DNA of 64,000 nucleotides from Flavobacteriales bacterium (lineage in GTDB: Bacteria > Bacteroidota > Bacteroidia > Flavobacteriales_D > Sanyastnellaceae), in contig JADKIZ010000014.1 in the NCBI GenBank assembly GCA_016722445.1, positions 1-64,000 on the forward strand, given 5' to 3'. The notes under the pieces were generated by a model, which did no database searches, was not told where the DNA came from, and worked only from the letters and a program-made list of their open reading frames with translations. The position numbers and the translations under genes are program-made. Each line of letters opens with the position of its first letter. The first letter of the stretch is position 1. Shown here in pieces: positions 46,330 to 56,000 of this stretch.

Positions 46330-48819
46330 ATGAAAATGTTTCTCCGATATATCTGTGTGGCCGCGATCATGTCGATGGTTTCTACTATCGCATTCGCCCA
46401 AAAGACCATCGTGAGCGGCACCGTTACTGACGCTACCACGAAGGAGGCATTGCCTTTTTCGGCAGTCATATTTGTAGGAACCAAGAGCGGTGGACAAACC
46501 GACCTTGACGGAAAGTACAAGATAGAAACGTATTACAGCAGTGATTCACTTCGGGTGATAATACTTGGATATGTCACCCAAACGAAAAAAATCAAGCAGG
46601 GCGTTACCACTGTCATCAACTTTGAAATGGTGCCTGCGATGAATGAAACCATCGAGGTTACCATCAGACCGGATGAAGGTCCGAATCCAGCCATTGCTTT
46701 GATTAAAAATGTTATTCGCAATAAAAAAATCAACAACCGGGAAAAACTAGACGCTTACGAATATGAAGTGTACAACAAGGTTGAGTTTGATTTGAATAAC
46801 ATCACAGAAAAATTTCAGAACAGGAAAATTCTCAAACCATTCGACTTTGTTTTCGAGGGCGTGGATACCACCCAACAAAAGCCATATCTGCCCGTGTTTA
46901 TGACGGAATCACTTTCGGATTTTTACTTTAAACGAAATCCTAAGTTGTCGAAAGAAGTGGTAAAAGCGACAAAAGTGAGTGGTGTAGAAAACGAATCCAT
47001 CAATCAGTTCTTGGGCGACATGTACCAAAACATCAATGTGTATGACAATGAATTGGTAATTTTCAGTAAAAGTTTTACCAGCCCGATTTCAGCTTATTGT
47101 TTGGGTTTCTATGACTATGACCTGATTGACTCTGCCTGGATAGATAACAAGTGGTGTTATAAGCTTCAGTTTTTTCCAAGAAGAAAAGCTGAGTTGTTGT
47201 TTTTTGGTGAAATGTGGGTGAATGATTCTACCTACGCGGTCAAGAGTATCGAAGCGACAATTGCCGAAGGCGCAAACATCAATTGGATCAAAGAATTTAA
47301 AGTAAAGCAGGAATACAACGAGGTGGAAAAGGAAGTGTGGATGCTCACGAAAGATGAATTGGTCGTGGACTTTAATGTCACGAACAAGAAGATGGGTGTT
47401 TATGGAAGAAAAACTTCGACCTATAGAAATTTTGTCATCAACGAGGAAAGACCTGAAGAATACTACAAGGGAGTCACGGATATCGTGGTAAAGGAGGATG
47501 CGAGCGACCATGATGATGCATATTGGGATAGTATGCGGCACATTGCTTTATCTGATAAAGAACTGCGCATCTATCACATGGTAGATACACTCAAAAAGCT
47601 ACCGCAATTCGTCACGGTATCCAACATTCTCAACTTGATGGTGAATGGATATAAGGTCATCGGCAATTTTGAAATCGGTCCATATTACACGTTATATAGT
47701 TTTAATCCGATAGAAGGAAATCGATTCAGATTCGGTGGTAGAACGAGCAATGCTTTCAGTAAAAAAATCATGCTGGAAGGATATGCCGCATACGGTTTGC
47801 GCGATGAAAGATTCAAATATGGTGGAGGCGCTACTTGGGTGTTGAATAAAAATCCGCGGATGGCTATGAATGTGTTTGCCAAACGCGATATGGAACAATT
47901 AGGACAAGGAACAGGCGCCTTTAGACAAGACAATGTCTTGTCTTCTTTATTTCGGCGTAATCCGGCGAATAAGCTCACCGATGTCACAGAGCTGAGTGGT
48001 TATATCGAAAAGGAATGGCTGTATGGATTGTCGAATCGGGCCATCTTCAAACACCGAGTTTTGAAACCTGCCGGGAGTAATTACAAGTATGTGCGCTTCA
48101 AACCGGAACTGAATGTTGAGCAGCAAATCAGCTATCTCATCACCACTGAAATTGGGTTGTACACGCGATTCGCATACAAAGAAAAATTTGTCTACGGCGA
48201 ATTTGAAAGGATTAGTTTAGGTACTGTTTACCCAACTTTGGAATTCCAGTTCGACTATGGTGTACCAGATGTTTTGGGAGCGCAGTTTGAATATCAAAGG
48301 GTGGTGGCGAGGATATCAGATAAACTGCGATTTGGTCCATTCGGATACGCCCGCGTAAGTGCAGAAGCCGGCAAAATCTTCGGAAATCTTCCTTATCCAT
48401 TGTTGATGATGCATCAAGGTAATGAAACGTTTTTCTATGACGAGGCTTCTTACAATACCATGAACTATTTTGAATTTGTCAGTGATGAATGGGTGAGTTT
48501 ATGGGCGTCCTATCACGCAGAAGGTCTTGTGTTGAACAAAATCCCTTTGATGCGACGTTTGAAATGGCGCGAAGTGTTGAGTGCTAAAGCAGTGGTTGGC
48601 GGTTATGATGAGAAAAATGACGCCATTCTCTCAAGGGACTTCGATTATGATGGCAAACCGGATATTTATTCTCTTTCAAAACCATACATCGAAGCAGCCA
48701 TTGGGGTGGAGAATATATTTAAGGTGTTGCGGATTGATATGCTCTACAGGCTTACTTATTTGGATCATCCGGATATTGTGAAATATGGGATACGCGCAAA
48801 ACTCCAGTTTGATTTCTGA
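46330..48819 (+). CDS. Carboxypeptidase-regulatory-like and DUF5686 outer membrane protein
   Basis: ATG 46330 opens a signal peptide (MKMFLRYICVAAIMSMVSTI, cleaved near AFAQ) and gives 829 residues. A carboxypeptidase-regulatory-like beta-sandwich follows (TIVSGTVTDATTKEALPF, GGQTDLDGKYKIET), with a helical segment PNPAIALIKNVIRNKKINN. The large DUF5686 domain covers the rest and ends in many amphipathic beta strands with terminal Phe (IRAKLQFDF), as expected of an outer membrane barrel. Bacteroidota carry several such proteins; their precise role is unknown, and they resemble the plug and barrel of TonB-dependent systems without a TonB box that I can see. The long open frame upstream of 46330 is judged non-coding. 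Confidence 0.85.
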   Translation: MKMFLRYICVAAIMSMVSTIAFAQKTIVSGTVTDATTKEALPFSAVIFVGTKSGGQTDLDGKYKIETYYSSDSLRVIILGYVTQTKKIKQGVTTVINFEMVPAMNETIEVTIRPDEGPNPAIALIKNVIRNKKINNREKLDAYEYEVYNKVEFDLNNITEKFQNRKILKPFDFVFEGVDTTQQKPYLPVFMTESLSDFYFKRNPKLSKEVVKATKVSGVENESINQFLGDMYQNINVYDNELVIFSKSFTSPISAYCLGFYDYDLIDSAWIDNKWCYKLQFFPRRKAELLFFGEMWVNDSTYAVKSIEATIAEGANINWIKEFKVKQEYNEVEKEVWMLTKDELVVDFNVTNKKMGVYGRKTSTYRNFVINEERPEEYYKGVTDIVVKEDASDHDDAYWDSMRHIALSDKELRIYHMVDTLKKLPQFVTVSNILNLMVNGYKVIGNFEIGPYYTLYSFNPIEGNRFRFGGRTSNAFSKKIMLEGYAAYGLRDERFKYGGGATWVLNKNPRMAMNVFAKRDMEQLGQGTGAFRQDNVLSSLFRRNPANKLTDVTELSGYIEKEWLYGLSNRAIFKHRVLKPAGSNYKYVRFKPELNVEQQISYLITTEIGLYTRFAYKEKFVYGEFERISLGTVYPTLEFQFDYGVPDVLGAQFEYQRVVARISDKLRFGPFGYARVSAEAGKIFGNLPYPLLMMHQGNETFFYDEASYNTMNYFEFVSDEWVSLWASYHAEGLVLNKIPLMRRLKWREVLSAKAVVGGYDEKNDAILSRDFDYDGKPDIYSLSKPYIEAAIGVENIFKVLRIDMLYRLTYLDHPDIVKYGIRAKLQFDF

Positions 48820-48844
48820 TGATGAATCCTCAGAGTTACATTTG
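48813..48844 (+). promoter_or_regulatory. Probable promoter of purS
   Basis: TACATTTG (48837-48844) is an exact TAnnTTTG. A TTTC (48813-48816) sits 20 bases upstream. The ATG is 17 bases after the box. The promoter starts inside the last codons of the upstream gene. Confidence 0.5.
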
Positions 48845-48861
48845 CCACTCAAATTCTGAAC

Positions 48862-49119
48862 ATGTCTACATTCAAAGCTGAAATTGATGTTATGCCTCTT
48901 GAGGCATTGCTCGACCCACAAGGAAAAGCGGTTACTGGTTCTATGAAAAATCTCGGTTTGCCGGAAATCGGTGGCGTGAGAATTGGAAAACACATCACGT
49001 TGCAAATTGATGCGAAGGACAAAAAGTCTGCTGAGGGAAAAGTGGACGAGGCATGCAAAAAATTGCTTTGCAACGAAATCATGGAATTTTACCGGTTTAC
49101 AGTAACTGAGGTAAAATAA
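48862..49119 (+). CDS. purS: Phosphoribosylformylglycinamidine synthase subunit PurS
   Basis: PurS is the small subunit of the PurSQL complex of purine synthesis, which links the glutaminase PurQ to the synthetase PurL. The 85-residue protein has the family pattern: FKAEIDVMPLEALLDPQGKA with the DPQG motif, MKNLGLPEIGGVRIGKHI, and a C-terminal helix AEGKVDEACKKLLCNEIMEF. Length matches PurS (~80-85). PurQ and PurL are not adjacent; the next gene is convergent and abuts the stop codon directly, leaving no room for a separate terminator. Bacteroidota more often use a single long PurL, so the presence of a split PurS is of interest but not decisive. Confidence 0.85.
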   Translation: MSTFKAEIDVMPLEALLDPQGKAVTGSMKNLGLPEIGGVRIGKHITLQIDAKDKKSAEGKVDEACKKLLCNEIMEFYRFTVTEVK

Positions 49120-49599
49120 TCAAAGCATATTCATTGCAAAAAGCAACGCGAACAAGTCAGCGTTCTTTAGTGGCTCGCCCTGAAAATAAAGTACTGCATC
49201 GAGCTTGAAATGACTATCACCTTTGTACATCATGCCTTTTACCGGGTCATAGGTGTAAATACAATCCATCATCATAGTGCTGTCTCCTCGATAAATTTTA
49301 CCATTTACGATGGTAAATAGGATGTCAGTTGAAAAAGTGCTTTCTCCGATATACAACTTGCCATCTTCTACCTGATAAAGAATGTCGAAAGTGGAAGTGG
49401 AAAATCCTTTGAATATTTTGTTGCTCTGCACTGTGAAAAGGGCATCACTCCACATATCTGAATGGCCCGGCAGCACATATCCCTTGTTGACGTTGTATAG
49501 AATGTTGGTGTAATAAATGTGTTCCTGGTTCGAAACAAAGGTTTGGCCTAAACACGATACGGTAATAAAGAGCAGAAAGGAGATGATGGTATATTTCAT
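49120..49599 (-). CDS. Small secreted protein with ~20-residue beta repeats
   Basis: The start is placed at ATG 49599, giving a signal peptide (MKYTIISFLLFITVSCLGQ) and 159 residues; an open frame continues to 49716 but would bury it. After the signal come five repeats of ~20 residues with the pattern D-I/A-L-Y/F-T-V ... N/G-K-I/L-Y-x-G-x-S: SDALFTVQSNKIFKGFS, FDILYQVEDGKLYIGES, TDILFTIVNGKIYRGDS, MDCIYTYDPVKGMMYKGDS and LDAVLYFQGEPL. The repeat suggests a small closed beta structure; beta-flower or propeller-like folds are possible. It has no Cys apart from the signal region and one internal residue. Its stop abuts that of purS. Function is unknown. Confidence 0.7.
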   Translation of the reverse strand: MKYTIISFLLFITVSCLGQTFVSNQEHIYYTNILYNVNKGYVLPGHSDMWSDALFTVQSNKIFKGFSTSTFDILYQVEDGKLYIGESTFSTDILFTIVNGKIYRGDSTMMMDCIYTYDPVKGMMYKGDSHFKLDAVLYFQGEPLKNADLFALLFAMNML

Positions 49600-49715
49600 T
49601 TCAAATTGGATCGGATGAGATTGACTCAAACAAAGATCGGACCTTTCGCTGTTGGTCGGTACTTTGTTCTTTACTTCGCCGCCCGAATTTTCAAAGAGCC
49701 TGTTGGTGATAGCCA

Positions 49716-50252
49716 TTGCTCATAAGAAGCCAATTGAGCAAATTTTTAAACCCTCTCTTAGACTACCAAGTGATGATAAAAAAACAAGACATGATAACAG
49801 GTGCGGTATTTTATACTGTAGGTGACACCATTGCAGCATTGTTGTCGGATGAGTTTTCATGGATTCGTGTTTTGGGAATGATCTTGATCGGGGGAGTTTT
49901 ATATGCTTGGGAAATCCCTGCATACTTTGGGTTCATCAACAAGCTTTCGACGAAATATGTTGGCTGGAAAGCTTCGGTTCTTAGGATGTTGCTCGCACAA
50001 GTTTATTTCAATCCGATCTGGATTGTGAGACACCTCGCCATGATTAAACTTCTTCTTTGGCGCACGGATATGTTGAATATGGAACTGTTCACCATAGCAT
50101 GGTACTCGTTTTTGTGGAATATTCCAGTATCGCTTTTTGCAAACTATATCATTCAGAATGTGGTTCGCGAAAAATTCAGGTTTCTTGCCAATGCGATATT
50201 TTCCGGAATGATGGCAGTGTACTATGCACTGAGCGCTTCCTGGTTTAGTTGA
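49716..50252 (+). CDS. Mpv17/PMP22-like small membrane protein
   Basis: 178 residues from TTG 49716, or 159 from ATG 49773 (MIKKQDMITGAVFY); the choice is open. There are about four membrane helices. The layout resembles the Mpv17/PMP22 family: a P-L-x-Y segment, then TGAVFYTVGDTIA with a GD pair at the first helix, G-G-V-L-Y-A-W-E-I-P in the second, and a final segment WNIPVSLFANYIIQNVVRE and LSASWF resembling the C-terminal W-P-x-x-x-x-N-F signature. Bacterial members have no settled function; in eukaryotes the family forms membrane channels. It is divergent from the secreted repeat protein gene, with 116 bases between the preferred starts. Confidence 0.5.
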   Translation: MLIRSQLSKFLNPLLDYQVMIKKQDMITGAVFYTVGDTIAALLSDEFSWIRVLGMILIGGVLYAWEIPAYFGFINKLSTKYVGWKASVLRMLLAQVYFNPIWIVRHLAMIKLLLWRTDMLNMELFTIAWYSFLWNIPVSLFANYIIQNVVREKFRFLANAIFSGMMAVYYALSASWFS

Positions 50253-50317
50253 TGATGTTCGTCATAAAATGTCACGTCTTTCTTGCCCATCCTTGCAGGT
50301 AAACATTTTTTTGAGGC

Positions 50318-51727
50318 ATGAAAAGAAAGACATTGATAGAGCCATTTCGCATCAAGGTGGTCGAACCAATACATATGACCACTGAGGTTTATCGGGAAGA
50401 GGCTTTGCAACGAGCAGGTTATAATCCTTTTTTGTTGCATTCTGATGATGTGATTATTGATTTGCTCACCGATAGCGGAACTTCAGCCATGAGCGACAGA
50501 CAATGGTCTGCCATGATGGTTGGTGATGAATCTTACGCTGGAGCTAGATCTTGGGAAAAACTTTTTGCTGAAGTGTCTGATCTCACTGGTATGCCCTATG
50601 TCCTTCCAACACACCAAGGAAGAGCGGCAGAAAGAATTTTGTACGGAATCTTAGGAGGCAAGGGAAAAGTATTTCTAAGCAATACACATTTCGACACGAC
50701 TCGTGCAAACATCGAATTCACTGGCGCAGAAGCCTATGATCTGATGCCAGATGAATCTTACGATGCAGCACTTTATCTTCCTTTTAAAGGAAATATTGAC
50801 CTTGAAAAATTGCGTGCAAGCATCGCAATGCATGGCGCTGAAAATATCGCCGCGGTGATCATGACAGTAACCAATAATTCTGCTGGCGGCCAACCGGTGA
50901 GCATGCAGAACATGAGAGAGGTAAGGGAAATTTGTGATAAGCACCATATTCTTTTGGTTCTGGATGGTTGTCGAATTGCAGAAAACAGTTTCTTTATCCA
51001 TGAGAGAGAAGCGGGTTACGACAAAAAAAACTACCGAGAAATCGCCCGCGAAATGTTACGCCTTGCTGATGTGTTCGTTATGAGCGCCAAAAAAGATGCA
51101 TTGGTTAATATGGGGGGATTGCTTGCGTTAAGATCTTCGGCTATGACGGAAAAATGCACCAATCTTCTCATCATCTCTGAGGGATTTGCAACTTATGGCG
51201 GTCTAACTGGCCGCGATATGGAAGCGATTGCGGTAGGACTTCGCGAGGTTTTTGACGAAAGCTATTTGAGATATAGAATTCGTTCGACAACTTATCTTGG
51301 TGAACATTTGAAAGAAAAAGGCGTGCCCGTTGTTTGGCCTATTGGTGGACATGCTGTTTACATTGATGCCCAAAAAATCTATCCGCATATTCCGGCACAT
51401 GAATTTCCCGGTCAGGCTCTTGTTTGCGAACTCTACAAACGTGGCGGCATTCGTTGTGTAGAAATTGGCAGCGTGATGTTCGGGAAATATGACGATCAAG
51501 GAAACATGCTCACAGCGAGGAATGAGCTTGTCCGACTCGCCATCCCAAGAAGGGTTTATACGCAAAGTCACATTGACTATGTAGTGGAAGTGTTTGACGA
51601 TATTCTAAGCAATGCATCAACAGTCTCGGGTTTCAAAATCGAATACGAGCCACCATTTTTGCGTCATTTTACTGCACGATTCAAACCCGCGCCGGTTCTT
51701 GTTGATAGCGAGAAGCAACACGCTTAA
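50318..51727 (+). CDS. tnaA: Tryptophanase (L-tryptophan indole-lyase)
   Basis: A pyridoxal-phosphate enzyme that splits tryptophan into indole, pyruvate and ammonia. The 469-residue sequence follows the beta-eliminating lyase pattern: IDLLTDSGTSAMSDRQW, GDESYAGARSWEKL, PTHQGRAAERIL, TNNSAGGQPVSM, the Schiff-base Lys in MSAKKDALVNMGG, EGFATYGGLTGRDMEAIAVG, GGHAVYIDA and the C-terminus YEPPFLRHFTARFKP. Tyrosine phenol-lyase is the close alternative. The His in LRHFTA corresponds to the tryptophanase-type residue where phenol-lyases have Phe, which favours tryptophanase. No tnaC-type leader or permease gene is visible in the 65 bases upstream. It is convergent with pgk. Confidence 0.85.
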   Translation: MKRKTLIEPFRIKVVEPIHMTTEVYREEALQRAGYNPFLLHSDDVIIDLLTDSGTSAMSDRQWSAMMVGDESYAGARSWEKLFAEVSDLTGMPYVLPTHQGRAAERILYGILGGKGKVFLSNTHFDTTRANIEFTGAEAYDLMPDESYDAALYLPFKGNIDLEKLRASIAMHGAENIAAVIMTVTNNSAGGQPVSMQNMREVREICDKHHILLVLDGCRIAENSFFIHEREAGYDKKNYREIAREMLRLADVFVMSAKKDALVNMGGLLALRSSAMTEKCTNLLIISEGFATYGGLTGRDMEAIAVGLREVFDESYLRYRIRSTTYLGEHLKEKGVPVVWPIGGHAVYIDAQKIYPHIPAHEFPGQALVCELYKRGGIRCVEIGSVMFGKYDDQGNMLTARNELVRLAIPRRVYTQSHIDYVVEVFDDILSNASTVSGFKIEYEPPFLRHFTARFKPAPVLVDSEKQHA

Positions 51728-51761
51728 GAAGTCTCTTTTGTGTGAAAGGTGATTGGACACT

Positions 51762-52967
51762 TTAATTCATAACAGGTGCCTTGATGGCTGCAATGCCAGG
51801 TAGATCTATACCTTCTAGTGCTTCCAGCATGGCTCCACCCCCCGTGCTTACGTAACTTACTCTGTCAGCTAGTCCAAATTGATTAATGGCGGCAACACTG
51901 TCGCCTCCTCCCACTAATGTGAACGAACCATTGGCTGTGGCTTCTGCAAGAGCCTTGGCAATTTCGGTGGTTCCATTGGCGAATTTTTCCATTTCAAAAA
52001 CACCCATTGGTCCATTCCATAAAATGGTTTTGGATGAAAGAATAACCTGTCTGAATTCGGCTATAGATTTTTGTGCAATATCCAATCCCATCCAACCAGC
52101 AGGAATACTTCGACTTTCGCAAACATTGACGTTTGCATCAGGAGAAAATTTATCTGCAACAATTGAATCTTCTGGCAAATAGATCTTGACACCTTTGGCT
52201 TTCGCTTTATCAAGGAGGTCTTTTGCCATTTCTAGTTTGTCGTCTTCCACCAATGAATTACCCACTTCGCAACCCAATGCTTTGAAGAAAGTATAAGCCA
52301 TTCCACCACCAACGATGATGTTGTCTACCCGCGCTAACAGATTTTCCAGAATGGAAATTTTGCTTGAAACTTTGCTTCCGCCAATGATTGCGGTGACTGG
52401 TTTGGCCGTGGAATTCAAAACTCGATCAATGCTTTGTACCTCATCTTCCATGAGGTATCCGAAAAATTTATCTGTGGGAAAAAACTTCGCAATCACTGCC
52501 GTGCTAGCATGTGCACGGTGTGCTGTGCCGAATGCATCGTTGATATAAACATCACCATTCTCTGCAAGTTGACCCGCAAAAAACTCATCACCACCTTCTT
52601 CTTCTTTATGAAAGCGAAGGTTTTCCAATATTGCTACGCCGCCTTCAGGAAGCGCGTTGACGACATCACTGGCGCTTTGTCCGATGCAATCTGTCGCGAA
52701 GCTTACTTCTGTTCTGAGCAATTGTGCGGTGTGCTTTACAATATGACGCAATGAATATTTGTCCTCTGGTCCTCCCTTTGGCCTTCCGAGGTGCGACATC
52801 AATACAACTTTACCTCCGTCGGACATCACCTTACGAATGGTTTTCAATGCGGCACGAATTCGCGTGTCGTCAGTGATGTTGAAGTGGTCGTCAAGCGGCA
52901 CATTAAAATCAACACGAATGAATGTGCGCTTTCCTTTGAAGTTATAATTGTCTATCTGATATGCCAT
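51762..52967 (-). CDS. pgk: Phosphoglycerate kinase
   Basis: Glycolytic enzyme that transfers phosphate between 1,3-bisphosphoglycerate and ADP. ATG 52967 gives the normal N-terminus (MAYQIDNYNFKGKRTFIRV) and 401 residues; a longer frame reaches 53045 but adds unconserved sequence. Conserved segments: RVDFNVPLDD, LMSHLGRPKG, GGVAILENLRFHKEEE, INDAFGTAHRAHAST, IIGGSKVSSKI, VGGGMAYTF, the hinge region WNGPMGVFEMEKF and the nucleotide-binding GGGDSVAA with STGGGAMLEALEG near the end. All substrate and Mg-ATP residues that I can place are present. The gene appears to be on its own, with a promoter upstream and tnaA converging on its 3' end. Confidence 0.96.
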   Translation of the reverse strand: MAYQIDNYNFKGKRTFIRVDFNVPLDDHFNITDDTRIRAALKTIRKVMSDGGKVVLMSHLGRPKGGPEDKYSLRHIVKHTAQLLRTEVSFATDCIGQSASDVVNALPEGGVAILENLRFHKEEEGGDEFFAGQLAENGDVYINDAFGTAHRAHASTAVIAKFFPTDKFFGYLMEDEVQSIDRVLNSTAKPVTAIIGGSKVSSKISILENLLARVDNIIVGGGMAYTFFKALGCEVGNSLVEDDKLEMAKDLLDKAKAKGVKIYLPEDSIVADKFSPDANVNVCESRSIPAGWMGLDIAQKSIAEFRQVILSSKTILWNGPMGVFEMEKFANGTTEIAKALAEATANGSFTLVGGGDSVAAINQFGLADRVSYVSTGGGAMLEALEGIDLPGIAAIKAPVMN

Positions 52968-52983
52968 GTTGCAGAGTTTTTCG

Positions 52984-52991
52984 CAAAAATA
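52984..52991 (-). promoter_or_regulatory. Probable -7 box of the pgk promoter
   Basis: On the minus strand this reads TATTTTTG, an exact match to TAnnTTTG, 16 bases before the pgk start codon. No good -33 element was found; a TTC lies at about the right distance. Confidence 0.4.
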
Positions 52992-53072
52992 GATTTCCTG
53001 CACAACGGATGGAGAAGTTGACGAAGAAATTGTCGTTTTCCGCATCCAGTGCGGTTGACGCGTGATTACAAA

Positions 53073-56000
53073 TTATGATTCTGGAGCGTATTTGGTCGCA
53101 AAAGGACGCAAATCATATATGATAATGTTCTGATATGCTCCGAATGGATTTACCATATAACGGTTCAAATGTGGATGTTCAATCGATACACGTTTGTTGG
53201 TGACGATAAGATATTTTGCTCCTTTTTGTATTCTTCTGAAAATGCCTTCTTCGGTATTTGCTTCGTCGCCCATCGCGCTCCAACCTCTGCGATTTATCAA
53301 ATATAAATTTATATTGAATGAAGGATCGGGTTGAGTGATGACCAAGTCGTCTTTGGCAATACCCAATGCGTCGAGGTAAGGCTCAATGTTTTCCAATTGA
53401 CGGGTTTCGTTATTGTAAGCCCATTTAGAATACTTATAAAAATCTACCTCATCCTGACTGCCAGACATCAAGTAGTTTTTTTCTTCTTTCGCGTAAAAGC
53501 GCATATTCAAATTTGAACTGGTATACATTACACCCCAAGCGAAAAGAATGAATAGCATTGCGCGAATACTTCTGGAATTAGCGAGTTCATTCCAATGTGT
53601 TGTCACGAGGTAGATGAAAGATGCGGTGATGGACGCTGGAAGAACGTATAAGTTGGTGAGATAATAGTCGTGTACATCAAATGCCTGGAACCAAAGTATC
53701 ACATAACTCGCGCATCCTAAGGTCAAGATGATTAAACCAAATGTGATGAATTTCGGAAGTCGGCGTGCATGAATGGCAAGCAATACAACCATCATGGCTA
53801 AAACATATAACCAAGGTTTTGGAAAGATCTGATAAACGATGATGGATCGGAATTTTTTTAGAATTTCTGTGAGTCTTTCTGGTTTTGCTTCCCACAATGG
53901 CCAGATATCATTGAAAGTGTATTTGCCGCCATGAATCGCGTTGAAGTGTTCAGCATAAACATACCACGAACCAACCAACAAAATTCCCACGACGAATGAA
54001 CCGAAGACAATCAGTGGATGATGAAATACTTTTTTTCCGGGTATGATTTTAACCCCAAACCACTCTAAAAGAAAAAGTCCACCAAGCGTAAGGAAGATCA
54101 ACAATGCGGTGACTTTGAGTAATCCCGCCAAAGTAAAAACGGCTATGGCAGCGAATAGAAAATACTTTTTGGCTTCGTTTGCATAACGATAAAAGAGCCA
54201 GCCACCAATAAGCACAAAACTGAAGGCGTGCACATCGGAAAGGAATCCAGTACCGTAGTATACCAACAATGGCGCGGTCATGAGAGATAACGCCATGACA
54301 CCACTCCAGATAAAATTTCGATTTAGTGCATATAACAATCGGAAGAAGGACCAGATGCCTGTAAGGAACAATGACATGGTGAATAGCCTATAAATCCATT
54401 CATGTTTACCGAATATTTTCCAAAGTACCGCGACAAAATAATAGGTAGCAGGAAACTCTCCAATTGTTTTTCCAGTCGTGAGATCGTCGCTGATAAGGCA
54501 GTGAATTTCAGGTTCCATGAAATTCATACCACGCTCATAATAATTTGTAGTGATGGATAAACAATCCGTTTGTCTCCATTGATGCACACCAGACGGCCGC
54601 AGCTTGAGTATTCCGGGAAAAGAATAGATGAGCGCCAGGAGCACGAGCAAGCATGTAAAAAGGAGATTGGATTTATTGATTGTATTCAGTTTCATTTTCA
54701 ATACTTGCTTATTCACCTCGATTTTTCTGATGAGTACTTTCCAGTTTTTTCGTTTCCACAAATAGGTCGCCAACAAATCTTTGGTGTTTCTGATTGGAGG
54801 TGTGAGATAGGACATATGAAGCGTGTTCCACTCTCCTGGTTTGAATGTGTCTTTGGAAAAACCTTGTGTGGTATAGCCGTAGTTGCCCTCGTGGTCCAAT
54901 GCCGCAACGATGAGCAACTCATCATTGAGCATAGAATCACAAAACACTTCAACATCAATGTCCACCCAGCAGTGTTCGCCGATGGTGAGGTCGCGATAAG
55001 CTGTTTTATGGATATTGTAAAATTCGTCTTCTGGTTTCATCACGAAAATGCTATCCGTTTCTTCGTTGAAAGTTCGCGTCATTACTGGGATACTGACATA
55101 TTTATCCGGAAACTGATTCTCTGGAATTCCAGAAGTTCCGCGATCGATCATCAGAAGCTCATCTAAATGCTGTGGCCTTTGGGTTTTGAGAAAAATATTG
55201 AAATAAGCTGCTTTTGTCATTCGCGAGGAATCCAGAATTTTATTTTCATATTGCCATGATTGAAAAACATTGAGGAAAGCAAACAAACTCACGAGTGACC
55301 AGCAAACCCATTTGTAATATCTGAGAGCTGATAACCATTGTATCGTGATGCCAATGAGCACCATCATGAGTGGATAGGTTTGAACCATGGTTCTCTGACT
55401 AAAGCTTCCGGCATACCACCAGGTAGTCCAACTGGATGCGATGTAAATATTGATGACGAAAAAAATGATAGCCGCCCATGCAAAATCACGCTTAGTCCGA
55501 TAGGCATGAATCAGTCCAACTACTGCTAGGAGCATGATCGGGGTGTATACAAACCAACCCTTGCGAAATGAAAATAGGAAGGACCAGGTATGTGGAGTGA
55601 GAAAATCTAATCCTTCGCCGTAGTTCGCATAGCTGTTCGTGAAAAAATGTCCAGTTGCCACTTTCCAGTAAATCAATTGTGGCATTGCACAACACATCAC
55701 AATAGCAGCTGAGCCCAACATCACCCACGGGTGTTTTCGAAAAATGTCAAACCAATTTGAAAAGGCACTTTTTAAACCGTTGCTACCCCAGAAAAAAATG
55801 AGTAGCCCAAGTATACCTTCTGTTGGTCTGACGAGACAGCCAAGCCCAAATAATGTTGAAATGATGATCAAGTAACGCCCTTTTCGGGTTTCATTCCATT
55901 GAATGATAAACCAAATCAGCATTGCCTGTATCGTGAACAATAATCCGTGCTGTGTTGTGAGGTTGTGAACGACCTGCTCATAGTAATTGGTGGCCAAAAG

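Noticed and set aside
50318..51727. Tyrosine phenol-lyase as the identity of the tryptophanase gene
   Set aside because: The C-terminal LRHFTA has the His typical of tryptophanase, where phenol-lyases have Phe; kept only as an alternative.
54570..55166. Plus-strand open frame of 198 codons opposite the fused GT-C gene
   Set aside because: Antisense to a conserved-type membrane protein; no family, promoter or start signal.
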